From positions 88,015 to 152,014 of the forward strand of contig CABJAN010000007.1 in the NCBI GenBank assembly GCA_902363515.1: a DNA stretch of 64,000 nucleotides. Reading direction: 5' to 3'. Below the pieces are notes generated by a model. It was not told where the DNA came from, searched no databases, and was given only the letters and a program-made list of their open reading frames with translations. Shown here piece by piece: positions 53,557 through 62,549 of the stretch. Position 1 is the first letter of the stretch, and each line of letters opens with the position of its first letter. Made by a program: the position numbers and the translations under genes. Origin of the DNA: Bacillota bacterium (GTDB lineage: Bacteria > Bacillota > Clostridia > Lachnospirales > Lachnospiraceae).

Positions 53557-55449
53557 GTGAAAAAGAAAAAACATCCCTTTGGGAAGATACTTATGATTCT
53601 CACACTGGCCTTCTTCTACCTTCCTATTGTATATATGATTGTATTTTCCTTTAATGAAGGGAAATCTCTCACCCACTTTACCGGATTTTCCCTGCGCTGG
53701 TACGCCCATATGCTGGAATCCCAGGATATGATGTCCGCACTTTCCACTACCTTCAGCGTAGCGATTCTGGCAACGTTGATTTCTACCATAGTGGGTACCA
53801 TTGCCGCCATTGGTCTGAGCAAATCCAGAAAGATTGTGCGGCAACTTATGGAACAGGTAAACAATCTGCCTATGATGAATCCGGAAATTGTAACGGCTAT
53901 TGGTTTTATGCTGCTGTTTATTACCTTCCGTATTGAAAAGGGCTATGTAACCATGCTGCTGGCGCATATTGCCTTTTGTATTCCTTATGTCATGCTGTCT
54001 GTGATGCCGAAAATCCGCTCTCTGGACCCAAACCTGGCGGACGCGGCTATGGACCTTGGCTGTACCCCATGGAAGGCGCTTACCAAGGTCATTGTGCCAC
54101 AGATTACTCCCGGTATTATCTCCGGCTCTTTAATTGCCTTTACCATGTCTGTGGATGATTTTATTATCTCCTATTTCGTAACAGGAGGCGGCATAAAGAA
54201 TTTAAGCATTATGGTGTACACCATGAGCAAACGTGTTAATCCAAGTATCAATGCTATTTCCACCCTGGTGGTAGTGATTATCACCATTGCCCTGATTCTC
54301 ATTAATGTAGCCCCTGTACTGGCTGCAAAGCGCCGGCAGAAAGATACCATCAAGAAGAAAAGCCACGTATTTTCCTTTTCCCTGGCTGCTGCCGCCCTGG
54401 TTCTTGTGGTGTGCTTTATCCGTTTTGCCGGTCAGAAGCAGGACCGCCCCTTTGAAGGACAAACCTTGCATATCTACAACTGGGGAGAATATACCGGTGA
54501 AAATATTGTCGCAGCCTTTGAAAAAGAAACCGGTGCCAAGGTAGTTATGGACAACTTTGATTCTAATGAACAGATGTATATCAAAGTGGCAAATGATGAG
54601 TCTTATGACCTGCTGGTGCCAAGTGATTACATGATTCAGCGTCTGATTCAGGAAAACCTTCTGCAAAAGCTGGATCACTCCAGACTGGACTGTCTGAATC
54701 TGCTTTCCAAGGATGTAACAGGGCTTCCCTATGACCCTGAAAACGAATATTCTGTTCCTTATTTCTGGGGAACCGTTGGGATTGTCTATGATAAAACAAA
54801 AGTGGATATCAAAGATTTAGAAGAACAGGGATTCGGAATTTTCTTAAATGAAAAATATAAAGGAGATATTTACCTCTATGATTCAGAGCGCGACTCCTTT
54901 ATGATGGCGCTGAAAAACCTGGGCTATTCCATGAATACAGAAAACGAAAAAGAAATTCAGGAGGCCTATGACTGGCTGGTTACCTGTGTAGAAACCATGG
55001 AACCGGAAATCGTAACAGACGAAATCATTGACAACATGGCGCAGGGACGAAAAGCTCTGGGATTGATATATTCCGGAGATGCCACTTATATTATGAGTGA
55101 AAACGAAAACATGGGTTATTTCCTTCCAAAGGAAGGTACCAATCTCTGGTCTGATGCCATGGTCATCCCAAAAAATGCCAAAAATCCGGAACTGGCTCAT
55201 GCGTATATCAATTTTGCCACCCAGTATGAAGGCGCTTATGATAACTCCAGTTATGTGGGTTATACTTCTGCCAATCAGGAGGTTCTGGAGGATTTATATG
55301 GAGAAGGCGGCGAATATGAAGGCATCAACGCCTATATTCCAAGAACAGATAATGAATTAGATGAAGTATTTGAGTATAATGAAAAGACGAAAAAAATCAT
55401 GGGCGATTTGTGGAGCCGGGTAAAAATCGCGGCAAGCAATGCCAACTAA
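53557..55449 (+). CDS. potCD: Fused PotC permease and PotD polyamine-binding protein
   Basis: A 630-residue fusion. Residues about 1-260 are PotC, with five or six helices and the EAA loop DAAMDLGCTPWKALTKVIVPQITPG. A further helix at about 268-288 acts as the anchor. Residues about 300-630 are the PotD periplasmic-binding domain (LHIYNWGEYTGENIVAAFEKETG at its start, DLLVPSDYMIQRL, and YFWGTVGIVYDKT). The binding protein is thus tethered to the channel instead of being a lipoprotein. Start is GTG at 53557 with GAAGGAGG. Such fusions occur in other Firmicutes. Confidence 0.93.
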   Translation: MKKKKHPFGKILMILTLAFFYLPIVYMIVFSFNEGKSLTHFTGFSLRWYAHMLESQDMMSALSTTFSVAILATLISTIVGTIAAIGLSKSRKIVRQLMEQVNNLPMMNPEIVTAIGFMLLFITFRIEKGYVTMLLAHIAFCIPYVMLSVMPKIRSLDPNLADAAMDLGCTPWKALTKVIVPQITPGIISGSLIAFTMSVDDFIISYFVTGGGIKNLSIMVYTMSKRVNPSINAISTLVVVIITIALILINVAPVLAAKRRQKDTIKKKSHVFSFSLAAAALVLVVCFIRFAGQKQDRPFEGQTLHIYNWGEYTGENIVAAFEKETGAKVVMDNFDSNEQMYIKVANDESYDLLVPSDYMIQRLIQENLLQKLDHSRLDCLNLLSKDVTGLPYDPENEYSVPYFWGTVGIVYDKTKVDIKDLEEQGFGIFLNEKYKGDIYLYDSERDSFMMALKNLGYSMNTENEKEIQEAYDWLVTCVETMEPEIVTDEIIDNMAQGRKALGLIYSGDATYIMSENENMGYFLPKEGTNLWSDAMVIPKNAKNPELAHAYINFATQYEGAYDNSSYVGYTSANQEVLEDLYGEGGEYEGINAYIPRTDNELDEVFEYNEKTKKIMGDLWSRVKIAASNAN

Positions 55450-55473
55450 AGCAAACAAAGTAAAGGAATGGTT

Positions 55474-56361
55474 ATGAATCGTATCTTTGAATATACCATC
55501 TCTCCCACTGATGCACCTTGCACGGTGGGAGAATTTTTGAAACAGAAGGGGTATTCCCGCCAGATTATTATTCATCTGAAAAAAACAGAAAATGGAATTC
55601 TGCGAAACGGTGTCTGGGCTTATGTAAGAACTCAGCTTTTCCCCGGAGATTCCCTGAAAATAACTCTTGTAGAGGAAAATGCATCGGAAAATATTCTTCC
55701 AGTTCCCATAGAACCGGAAATTGTCTACGAAGATGAGGATTTAGTTGTTGTAAACAAACCCTTTGATATGCCGGTGCATCCCTCCATCCACAATTATGAT
55801 AATACCCTGGCAAATGCCATGGCCTATTATTATCAGCAACAGGGAGAAACTTTTATTTTCCGCTGTATCAATCGGCTGGACCGGGATACCACCGGACTTC
55901 TGATTCTGGCAAAAAATGCGCTGAGCGCATCCATTCTCTCTACAGCTATGAAAAAGCGCCAGATTCACAGAACTTACCAGGCTGTGGTATCCCAGATTCC
56001 TGCTCCCCTTGCAGGAACCATTGACGCTCCCATTGCAAGAAAGGAAGCTTCTGCCATAGAGCGCTGTGTGGATTTTGAAAAAGGAGAACGGGCAGTCACC
56101 CATTATAAAGTCTTAAAAACCAAAGGTTCCCTAGCTCTGGTGGAGCTTTCTCTGGAAACAGGACGCACCCATCAAATCCGTGTTCACATGGATTATATTG
56201 GCTGTCCCCTGTTAGGAGATTATCTCTACCATCCTGATTTTTCTAAAATCAACCGGGTAGCGCTGCATTCTTATGCTCTCTCCTTTTCTCATCCTGTTAC
56301 GCAAAAACCCATGGAATTTCATATGCCCCTTCCAAAAGATATGGCAGGACTGTTCTCCTAA
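55474..56361 (+). CDS. RluA-family pseudouridine synthase
   Basis: A 295-residue enzyme. The N-terminal S4-like region (about 15-75) is followed by the RluA catalytic domain with the INRLDRDTTGLLILAK motif (catalytic Asp in RLDRDTTG), VYEDEDLVVVNKPFDMPVHPS and LETGRTHQIRVHMDYIGCPLLGD. It modifies rRNA or tRNA; the exact site is not readable. The start is taken as the second ATG (55474) because AAAGGA is better spaced there. It lies 24 bases after potCD and may share its transcript. Confidence 0.9.
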   Translation: MNRIFEYTISPTDAPCTVGEFLKQKGYSRQIIIHLKKTENGILRNGVWAYVRTQLFPGDSLKITLVEENASENILPVPIEPEIVYEDEDLVVVNKPFDMPVHPSIHNYDNTLANAMAYYYQQQGETFIFRCINRLDRDTTGLLILAKNALSASILSTAMKKRQIHRTYQAVVSQIPAPLAGTIDAPIARKEASAIERCVDFEKGERAVTHYKVLKTKGSLALVELSLETGRTHQIRVHMDYIGCPLLGDYLYHPDFSKINRVALHSYALSFSHPVTQKPMEFHMPLPKDMAGLFS

Positions 56362-56384
56362 AAGAGAACCTCCTGCCATTTTTT
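56341..56384 (+). terminator. Terminator of the potABCD-rluA transcript
   Basis: ATGGCAGGA/TCCTGCCAT outer stem with inner GTTCTC/GAGAAC, then T6. The 5' arm lies inside the last codons of the pseudouridine synthase gene. Confidence 0.85.
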
Positions 56385-57070
56385 CATTCTTTTGCTGTAT
56401 CTGATTCAATTTTCCCATCCATAATGCGCACCACACGTTTTGCCTGCTCTGCAATTCCATTATCATGGGTAATGAGAATCACTGTTCTGCCGCCTTCATG
56501 GAGTTCTTTTAAAATATCCAAGATTTCCTTGCTGGAAGCTGTATCCAGATTTCCTGTGGGCTCATCTGCCAGAATCACCGGCGGTTTTGCAGCAATCGCC
56601 CTTGCTATGGCTACCCTCTGCTGCTGCCCTCCTGACATTTCTGCAGGCTTATGTTCCATGCGGTGTCCAAGTCCCACCATTTCCAGGGCTTCTTTCGCCA
56701 GCTCCCGCCTTGTTTTCTTATCAATTCCCCGATAAATCAGCGGCAATTCCACATTTTCTATTGCCGTAAGATTAGCAATCAGATTAAATCCCTGGAAAAT
56801 AAACCCAATCTCTTTGTTTCTGACTGTGGATAACTGGCTGTCTGTCATAGTAGATACATCTGTTCCATTCAGGAAATATTTACCTGATGTGGGAATATCC
56901 AGACATCCCAGCATATTCATAAACGTAGACTTTCCGGAACCGGACTGACCGATAATTGCCACAAACTCCCCACGGTTGATTTCCAGATTAATGTGGTCTA
57001 ATGCACGGACCTCATTTTCACCCGGATTATAAATCTTGCATAAATCTACTACTTTAATCAGGTGTTCCAT
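56384..57070 (-). CDS. LolD/MacB-type ABC transporter ATPase without a neighbouring permease
   Basis: A 228-residue ATPase of the macrolide/lipoprotein (FtsE/LolD/MacB) group. Walker A is GQSGSGKSTFMNMLG, the family string is GFIFQGFNLI, the signature is [12 protein letters not shown], Walker B is VILADEPTGNLD and the H-loop is ILITHDN. The start at 57070 (MEHLIKVVDL) has GGAAGAGGG before it. The gene ends facing the rluA gene, so no FtsX-type permease follows. The upstream neighbour is an unrelated four-helix protein 45 bases away. Its partner must be encoded elsewhere or be lost. Confidence 0.9.
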   Translation of the reverse strand: MEHLIKVVDLCKIYNPGENEVRALDHINLEINRGEFVAIIGQSGSGKSTFMNMLGCLDIPTSGKYFLNGTDVSTMTDSQLSTVRNKEIGFIFQGFNLIANLTAIENVELPLIYRGIDKKTRRELAKEALEMVGLGHRMEHKPAEMSGGQQQRVAIARAIAAKPPVILADEPTGNLDTASSKEILDILKELHEGGRTVILITHDNGIAEQAKRVVRIMDGKIESDTAKE

Positions 57071-57115
57071 ACCCTCTTCCTTTCTTCTCTGCAACAGGGA
57101 TGTATGGCTTACGCC

Positions 57116-57580
57116 TTACTTTCCCTGCATTGCCTGACGGTTTTTTAACGCTCCCATAAAATAAAGAACCGGGAAAGTCAATGCAGCTATGCCTGAAAGC
57201 AACGCTGAACTCCAAACCTTTGAAATCACGCCTGCAATCACGGTATTAAAAAGCACAAAAATTATCAAAAAAATCCCACATGCAAAACAAATTTGGGTTT
57301 TTTCAATTTTATTACAGTTACGCACTCCAAAAATCCCGGCAACCAGATATAAAATTCCCTGGATTGAAGAAGTGGCAGCGCTTAGCTGGGCTTTTTGTAC
57401 TGTAAGCCCCATCTCCTGAAAAATAGCCGCTGTATTTGGTGCAAGCTCCTCTTTGGGAAGACTGAGCATGCTCACTAATGCAGAGCTGTAAACTGACTGG
57501 AGTATGCAAAACACACCGCCGATTATCAAAAGAATCCCGGTAACTTTTAACAGCCCCTTTCCAGGCGCTCTTTGTTCCAT
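57116..57580 (-). CDS. Four-helix membrane protein, unknown function
   Basis: A 154-residue protein with four predicted helices at about 12-35, 68-88, 95-118 and 122-145, not recognised. Between helices 1 and 2 is an outside loop of about 35 residues with acidic residues (LPKEELAPNTAAIFQEMG). The start is taken as ATG 57580 with GAGAGGG 8 bases before it. It lies between the ATPase gene and the UPF0303 gene on one strand; a transport role is possible but unsupported. Confidence 0.7.
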   Translation of the reverse strand: MEQRAPGKGLLKVTGILLIIGGVFCILQSVYSSALVSMLSLPKEELAPNTAAIFQEMGLTVQKAQLSAATSSIQGILYLVAGIFGVRNCNKIEKTQICFACGIFLIIFVLFNTVIAGVISKVWSSALLSGIAALTFPVLYFMGALKNRQAMQGK

Positions 57581-57606
57581 AATCAAAGCCCTCTCTTTTT
57601 ATTTGT

Positions 57607-58101
57607 TTACAATGCCCGTATTCTCGGTACTTCGTCTACATGAAGATATCTGCTTAGCGCTTTGATAATAATATCATGGTTCAGGAAATGACTCTGATTG
57701 GTCACCATAATCACACCAATGACCCCTACCTCTTCCACACGGATGGGGAAACCTCCGCCCAGACAGGAATATTCCTTTTCGTCCAGGCCGATTTCTTCCA
57801 TGCTCTCACCATTTCGTTTTAATTCGCTGTACAGCAGCATGGTACTCTTTTCCATGCGGCGCACAGCGGCAAACATCTTATCCATCCAGACCGCATTATT
57901 TAAGGTAGTGCCGTTTCCTGCATATTTAAATACGGTATAGCCATTATTCAAACGGATTTCCACTGCGGTATCCACATCCAGCCTTTTGGATTCTGCTACC
58001 AGCAGCGTTCCAAGCGCCCATGCGTCCTCATTGGTAAAATGATTAAACTGCAGAATCTCCTCTTGCATCGCCAAAACAGAAATAATCTCTTCTACTGTCA
58101 T
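57607..58101 (-). CDS. UPF0303 family (heme-degrading-domain-like) protein
   Basis: A 164-residue cytoplasmic protein of the GlcG/HbpS-like fold, UPF0303 branch. Hallmarks are LLVAESKRL, VEIRLNNGYTVFKYAGNGTTLNN, and the GGGFPIRVEEVGVIGVIMVTN strand region with SHFLNHDIIIKAL. The biochemical role of the branch is unsettled. The start at 58101 (MTVEEIISVL) has AGGAGG before it. It is 19 bases downstream of trpS. Confidence 0.85.
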   Translation of the reverse strand: MTVEEIISVLAMQEEILQFNHFTNEDAWALGTLLVAESKRLDVDTAVEIRLNNGYTVFKYAGNGTTLNNAVWMDKMFAAVRRMEKSTMLLYSELKRNGESMEEIGLDEKEYSCLGGGFPIRVEEVGVIGVIMVTNQSHFLNHDIIIKALSRYLHVDEVPRIRAL

Positions 58102-58120
58102 AACAGACACCTCCTGTCTC

Positions 58121-59125
58121 TTACCGGATTCTGTCCGGAAAACCAACTTTACGCTGTACCTTTCTCAAGGTTTTATTTGCAAAATACTGAGCTTTCTCAG
58201 CATTTTCCTTAATAATGGAATCCAGATATGCCTTATCCTTTTCCAATCTTGCCACTTCATCCTGAAGAGGTTTCAGTACACTTACTACTGCTTCCCCTAC
58301 TCCAAGTTTCAGTTCTCCATAGCCCTTTCCTTCAAATTCTCTTACTGCCTCTTCCGGTGTTTTTCCTGTGCAGGCACAGTAAATATCCAGCAGGTTCTTA
58401 ATTCCCGGCTGCTCTGGTCTGTATGCAATACATGCTTCAGAGTCTGTCACTGCACGTTTGCACTTTCTCATAATAGTATCCGGGTCATCCATAAGATAAA
58501 TACTGCCATTTGGATTTTCATCTGATTTTGACATCTTCTTGGAAGGCTCCTGGAGACTCATGATTTTGGCGCCAATTTTGCCGATATAAGCTTCCGGTAC
58601 AGTAAACACATCTCCGTAAATATTATTAAACCGGATAGCAAGATCACGGGTCAGCTCCAGATGCTGCATCTGGTCAATTCCCACCGGCACAACATCTGCC
58701 TGATACAGCAGAATATCTGCTGCCATCAATACAGGATAGGTAAAAAGACCCGCATTGATGTTATCTGCATGTTTTGCTGATTTATCCTTAAACTGGGTCA
58801 TGCGGCTCAATTCGCCCATGTAAGTAAAACAGTTTAAAATCCATGCCAGCTCTGCATGTCCTGATACATGGGACTGGTAATAAATACAGTTTTTCTCAGG
58901 ATCCAATCCTGCCGCAATGTACAAAGTCAGAAGAGCTCTGGCTCTTTTTCTCAGGGTTGCCGGGTCCTGGCGTACTGTAATCGAATGCATGTCCACTACG
59001 CTATAAAAGCATTCGTATTCATCACTTAATGTTACCCAGTTTTTCAGAGCTCCCAGATAATTTCCCAAAGTCAGGTTTCCGGTTGCCTGCATACCACTGA
59101 ATAAAACTTTCTTATCGTTTATCAT
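58121..59125 (-). CDS. trpS: Tryptophanyl-tRNA synthetase
   Basis: A 334-residue class I synthetase charging tRNA-Trp. The HIGH-equivalent lies in SGMQATGNLTLGNYLGALKNW, substrate region residues in YYQSHVSGHAELAWIL, and KMSKS in PSKKMSKSDENPNG. Normal length. The start at 59125 (MINDKKVLFSG) has GGAGG 9 bases before it. No T-box leader is seen in the upstream gap. Confidence 0.96.
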   Translation of the reverse strand: MINDKKVLFSGMQATGNLTLGNYLGALKNWVTLSDEYECFYSVVDMHSITVRQDPATLRKRARALLTLYIAAGLDPEKNCIYYQSHVSGHAELAWILNCFTYMGELSRMTQFKDKSAKHADNINAGLFTYPVLMAADILLYQADVVPVGIDQMQHLELTRDLAIRFNNIYGDVFTVPEAYIGKIGAKIMSLQEPSKKMSKSDENPNGSIYLMDDPDTIMRKCKRAVTDSEACIAYRPEQPGIKNLLDIYCACTGKTPEEAVREFEGKGYGELKLGVGEAVVSVLKPLQDEVARLEKDKAYLDSIIKENAEKAQYFANKTLRKVQRKVGFPDRIR

Positions 59126-59161
59126 CTTTCTGTCCTCCAACTACCATTTCGCTTGTTCTCT

Positions 59162-59190
59162 ATTTTAACACGTTTTTTTCCAGGCTTCAA
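59162..59190 (-). promoter_or_regulatory. trpS promoter
   Basis: On the minus strand TTGAAG (59185-59190), 17 bases, TAAAAT (59162-59167), about 37 bases before the start codon. The space is too short for a T-box. Confidence 0.5.
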
Positions 59191-59198
59191 CCTCTGTG

Positions 59199-59954
59199 TC
59201 ACTTCTCACTGATAATCAAAAACATAGGCGTAGACTGGTAATTTGCCCTCTCTTCCTGGCTCCAGACTTCCTTCCAGACATTTTCCTCCACTTCGTTTTT
59301 CTCATATCCCAAAGCCTTTAGGGTTTCCAAATCCCACTTGGGTCTGGCAATCTGGCTTAAAGGTACTTCTCTTGCGATTTCTTCCATAGCGTCAATATCT
59401 GTACAAGTGTAATGATCCTCCATCTGGAGGTTTTCCACCCGCTTCCTGTCTTCTTCATATTCTTTTCTCTTTTCTTTATCAAAAAGATGATGATACCAGT
59501 TGGCGTCATAATTGAGCATTTTTCCTCCTGGTTTCAACACCCGCATCCATTCCTCATAGGCTTTTTCCGGTTTCTCCAGATTCCAGGTAAGGTTTCTGGA
59601 TACCACAGCATCAAAAGTCTCATCCTCAAAGTCCAGCTTCTGGGCATCCATCTGTTTCCAGGTAATCTGTTCTGCCAGTTCTCCTGCATTTTTCCCGGCT
59701 TCTTTTAACATTTCTTCTGTATAGTCCACTGCTGTTACCTGATATCCTGCTTCTGCCAAAAGAATAGCAAAAAATCCGGGACCTGTTCCCACATCTAAAA
59801 CTTTCACATTTCGCGGTTCTCCTTTTGGAAGATGTTTTTTCAAGTTTTCTGTCCATTTCTGTCTCTGATTCGTTGCCAGTTCTCCCTGGTTTACCTCCGA
59901 ATATCCCTCTGCTCTTCCGGTCCAGTATGCTTCGATTTTATCTATTAATTCCAT
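59199..59954 (-). CDS. Class I SAM-dependent methyltransferase
   Basis: A 251-residue methyltransferase (Methyltransf_11/UbiE-like). Motif I is VLDVGTGPGFFAILLAEAG, the acidic residue at the end of strand 2 is AVDYTEEM, motif II is FDAVVSRNLTWNL and motif III is LKPGGKMLNYDAN. Residues 1-30 are a short helical leader (IDKIEAYWTGRAEGYSEVN) typical of small-molecule methylases. Start 59954 with AGAGGT. The substrate is not predictable. Confidence 0.85.
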   Translation of the reverse strand: MELIDKIEAYWTGRAEGYSEVNQGELATNQRQKWTENLKKHLPKGEPRNVKVLDVGTGPGFFAILLAEAGYQVTAVDYTEEMLKEAGKNAGELAEQITWKQMDAQKLDFEDETFDAVVSRNLTWNLEKPEKAYEEWMRVLKPGGKMLNYDANWYHHLFDKEKRKEYEEDRKRVENLQMEDHYTCTDIDAMEEIAREVPLSQIARPKWDLETLKALGYEKNEVEENVWKEVWSQEERANYQSTPMFLIISEK

Positions 59955-60168
59955 GTGTATACCTCTTTTCTTATTTGGTAATTTTACCAATAATCTTCTG
60001 GAAGTATAACATGTTTTTTCTTTTTTTCATACCCTTCCCAGTAAGGAATCTGATTTTATCTTTTTTTGTTGCAGCACCATGAAATATAGGATTCCCCTGT
60101 CCATTAATTGTTTGAATCTTTCCTGAATCAGTAAGATACTCTTGTTTTAAATTTCAAGAATTTCATAG

Positions 60169-60246
60169 ACGGAGCTGTCGCACGAAACAATATTTTGTAC
60201 AACAGCGCCAAGATATGTTTTGGCAGTACAAAAGCACCACCGACTT
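60169..60246. repeat. Possible relative of the repeat family's outer arms (element D), in a gene-free stretch
   Basis: The stretch 59955-60257 has no gene. Near its end GGAGCTGTCGCACGAA resembles the outer arm of copy A (GGGGCAGTTGCACGAA on its other strand). It is followed by a palindrome TTTTGTAC (60193-60200)/GTACAAAA (60226-60233) with an inner GCCAA/TTGGC hairpin. The core of copies A and C is absent. Nothing else is recognised between 59955 and 60168 apart from AT-rich leader sequence of the methyltransferase gene. Confidence 0.4.
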
Positions 60247-60257
60247 GATTTCAATTT

Positions 60258-61157
60258 TTATTTTTCTTTGGATTGCAGATACCTCTCCATATCCTCCTCA
60301 AAGGCCTGTAAAGAAGCCGCTCTGGCAGCAAGTTTGTGCAGCGCCTTTAAGTCTTCCAACGTTTCCAGGCCTGCAATCCTGTCCTGAAGTTTTTCCGAAA
60401 TCTCTCCCAAATCTTCCAGAAGTTCTAAAATAGCTTCTCTGGTTGCCTCTATTCGCCCCTCGATTCTGCCCTCCAGTCTTCCTTCCTGCTTTTCCTCCCG
60501 CAGCATTTCTTCAAAAATCATATAGCGTTCTCCCATCTCGCGGTCTATCTTGATACTGTGAATGGTCTCCTGGAACTGTTTCACCAGTTCATCCTGAAAA
60601 TCCATTTCACTTTCTCCTAAATCAGCCGTCACAAATTTCAGGAATCTGACAAGTTCTTGCGGTACTTTCTCCTCATTTTCTCCCTTGGTACTCAGAACGA
60701 TGGTACAACTTCCATCATCCAGCTTCACATTTTTATTCTCCTTGCACTCATTCCCAAAAGTATAGCAATACAAGCGTTCTCCAAAAGGATCAAAGTCACA
60801 GACGAAAATCACAACTGTATCTGGCAGGGTTTCATAAACCTCCCCGCTTGCCAGCGCCTCCATAACCATCTGGCTGTGGTAATACCGGCTTCGTTTTCCA
60901 AGAGCTGACTTTTTCTTCACCTGCATTTCCACGTTATAATGTGTATGATTCTCATCTTCCGCGTAGATATCCAGACGGACACCTTTGTATTCCGGATGGT
61001 AGACAATGCTTTTCTCCTTGCTCACTACTACCTGTGCAATGGAAAAACCAAGCACCATTTCAAGGAATCCCTTACAGTTTTCTTCCACGCTCATAACTGC
61101 GCCAAAAAGAAAGTTATCTTTAATTGTCAAATCCTGTAATGTTTTTCGTTTTTTCAT
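60258..61157 (-). CDS. Rpn family recombination-promoting nuclease/PD-(D/E)XK transposase-like protein
   Basis: A 299-residue protein of the PF12784 (PDDEXK nuclease transposase-like) group. FLFGAVMSVEENCKGFLEMVL near the start is typical. The nuclease core has VRLDIYAEDENHTHYNVEMQVKK (Asp, then E-x-Q/K). The C-terminal third is helical, with tandem GRLEGRIEGRIEATRE repeats as in Rpn/YhgA. These proteins cut DNA and promote RecA-independent recombination, and often occur as scattered selfish or accessory genes. An extended -10 box (TGCTATAAT, about 61194-61202) precedes it. Confidence 0.88.
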   Translation of the reverse strand: MKKRKTLQDLTIKDNFLFGAVMSVEENCKGFLEMVLGFSIAQVVVSKEKSIVYHPEYKGVRLDIYAEDENHTHYNVEMQVKKKSALGKRSRYYHSQMVMEALASGEVYETLPDTVVIFVCDFDPFGERLYCYTFGNECKENKNVKLDDGSCTIVLSTKGENEEKVPQELVRFLKFVTADLGESEMDFQDELVKQFQETIHSIKIDREMGERYMIFEEMLREEKQEGRLEGRIEGRIEATREAILELLEDLGEISEKLQDRIAGLETLEDLKALHKLAARAASLQAFEEDMERYLQSKEK

Positions 61158-61268
61158 ATTTCCTCCAGTTCTACAGAGGAATCCTATGACAGAATTATAG
61201 CACAGGCTTATGAAAAAGACTATACCTTTGACAGAAACATTGAAACTATTAAATTAAAGAAAGATTTC

Positions 61269-61297
61269 TTGCTTCTCCTGACAGAAATGCTTATAAT
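61269..61297 (+). promoter_or_regulatory. luxS promoter
   Basis: TTGCTT (61269-61274), 17 bases, TATAAT (61292-61297). It lies 30 bases before the start codon. Confidence 0.6.
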
Positions 61298-61327
61298 GAA
61301 GAAAAACAACAAAAGGAGATTTTTAAC

Positions 61328-61807
61328 ATGGAAAAAATCGCAAGCTTTACTATTGACCATATAAAATTAAAACCAGGAGTTTATGTATCCAGAAAAGATG
61401 TTGTAGGTGACCAGATTATTACCACCTTTGACCTACGAATGACCTCCCCAAATGATGAACCTGTTATGAACACCGCAGAAGTTCATACTATAGAACATCT
61501 GGGTGCTACGTTTCTCCGCAATCACAAGGAATTCGGCACAAAAACCATTTATTTTGGACCCATGGGATGCAGAACAGGGTTTTATCTGCTTTTGGCCGGA
61601 GACTATGAATCCAAGGAGATTGTGCCATTAATAACAGAAATGTATACCTTTATTCGGGATTTCCACGAAGAAGTACCTGGGGCTTCTGCCAAAGACTGCG
61701 GTAACTATCTGGACATGAATCTTGGCATGGCAAACTGGCTGGCAAAAAGATATCTGGATGAAGTTCTTACCAATATTTCAGAAGACAGGCTGATTTATCC
61801 GGAGTAG
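61328..61807 (+). CDS. luxS: S-ribosylhomocysteine lyase
   Basis: A 159-residue iron enzyme that splits S-ribosylhomocysteine into homocysteine and the AI-2 precursor DPD. The metal ligands are in HTIEHLGATFLRN (HxxEH) and GPMGCRTGFYLL with the later Cys of AKDCGNYLDMNL. RBS AAAAGGAG. Full length. It is alone in its transcript region, followed 31 bases later by the DJ-1 gene. Confidence 0.96.
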   Translation: MEKIASFTIDHIKLKPGVYVSRKDVVGDQIITTFDLRMTSPNDEPVMNTAEVHTIEHLGATFLRNHKEFGTKTIYFGPMGCRTGFYLLLAGDYESKEIVPLITEMYTFIRDFHEEVPGASAKDCGNYLDMNLGMANWLAKRYLDEVLTNISEDRLIYPE

Positions 61808-61838
61808 AAAACACTTGAAGTTTTGGAGGTGAATCTTC

Positions 61839-62486
61839 ATGAAAAAGAGACTTGCATTATTAATATATCCTGAATTTAGTTTGCAGGAAATTGCAAATCT
61901 GCTACGCTTATTTAGATGGAAATATGATACTGTAACAGACATCATTTATACCGAAAAAACAGTTGTAAAAAGTGAAGAAGGTATTACTGTTATGCCAGTA
62001 AAAACCTGTGATGAATTTTCACCAGAAGACTATGATTGCTTACTTTTATCTGGTTGTAGTGATATACGAATGGCACTTCGTAATCAGAAATTAAATACCT
62101 TTCTGAAAAGTTTTAAGGACAACACAGACTTTATCATAGCTGCGATTTGCTCTGCACCGCTGTTTTTAGCACACGCGGGATTACTGCGTGGAAAAAAGTA
62201 TACTGATTCTCTCTTTATGGAAATGAGAAGCTTATTTTACTTCATAGAAGAAGAAAATTTTTTACCCCTTCCAGTAGTTGAAGATGGAAATATCATTACT
62301 GCTAATGGCGCAGCCTTTAACGATTTTGCAGTCCATCTTGCAAAAAAATTAGGCTATGAATGCCAAAGCCCTATTCTTTCCGGCTATATTGAGGACTGGA
62401 AAAAGAATGATTATTTACATCATTTAACCACGGAAGAACAGGAAAATTTTGTAAAAGAGTTTCAGAATTTCCTATGCAACCAATAG
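61839..62486 (+). CDS. DJ-1/PfpI family protein
   Basis: A 215-residue class I glutamine amidotransferase-like protein. The nucleophile elbow is AAICSAPLFLAHAG with the Cys in a strained turn, the early Glu motif is EFSLQEIANLL, and the TANGAAFNDFAVHLAKKLG segment closes the domain. Members include DJ-1-type chaperones, glyoxalases and regulator cores; this one has no DNA-binding domain. RBS TTGGAGGTG. Function unassigned. Confidence 0.87.
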   Translation: MKKRLALLIYPEFSLQEIANLLRLFRWKYDTVTDIIYTEKTVVKSEEGITVMPVKTCDEFSPEDYDCLLLSGCSDIRMALRNQKLNTFLKSFKDNTDFIIAAICSAPLFLAHAGLLRGKKYTDSLFMEMRSLFYFIEEENFLPLPVVEDGNIITANGAAFNDFAVHLAKKLGYECQSPILSGYIEDWKKNDYLHHLTTEEQENFVKEFQNFLCNQ

Positions 62487-62549
62487 TTGCATAATAGTTG
62501 GTAGAAAAACTCCTCTTTTCACTGTAAAATAATGGCTGGAGGTGATGAT

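Noticed and set aside
53104..53967. 287-codon frame opposite potB and potC
   Set aside because: His/Gln/Asn-rich translation with no family resemblance, antisense to clear permease genes.
59126..59198. T-box riboswitch before trpS
   Set aside because: Only about 37 bases separate the likely -10 box from the start codon, and there is no GGTGG-type T-box sequence.
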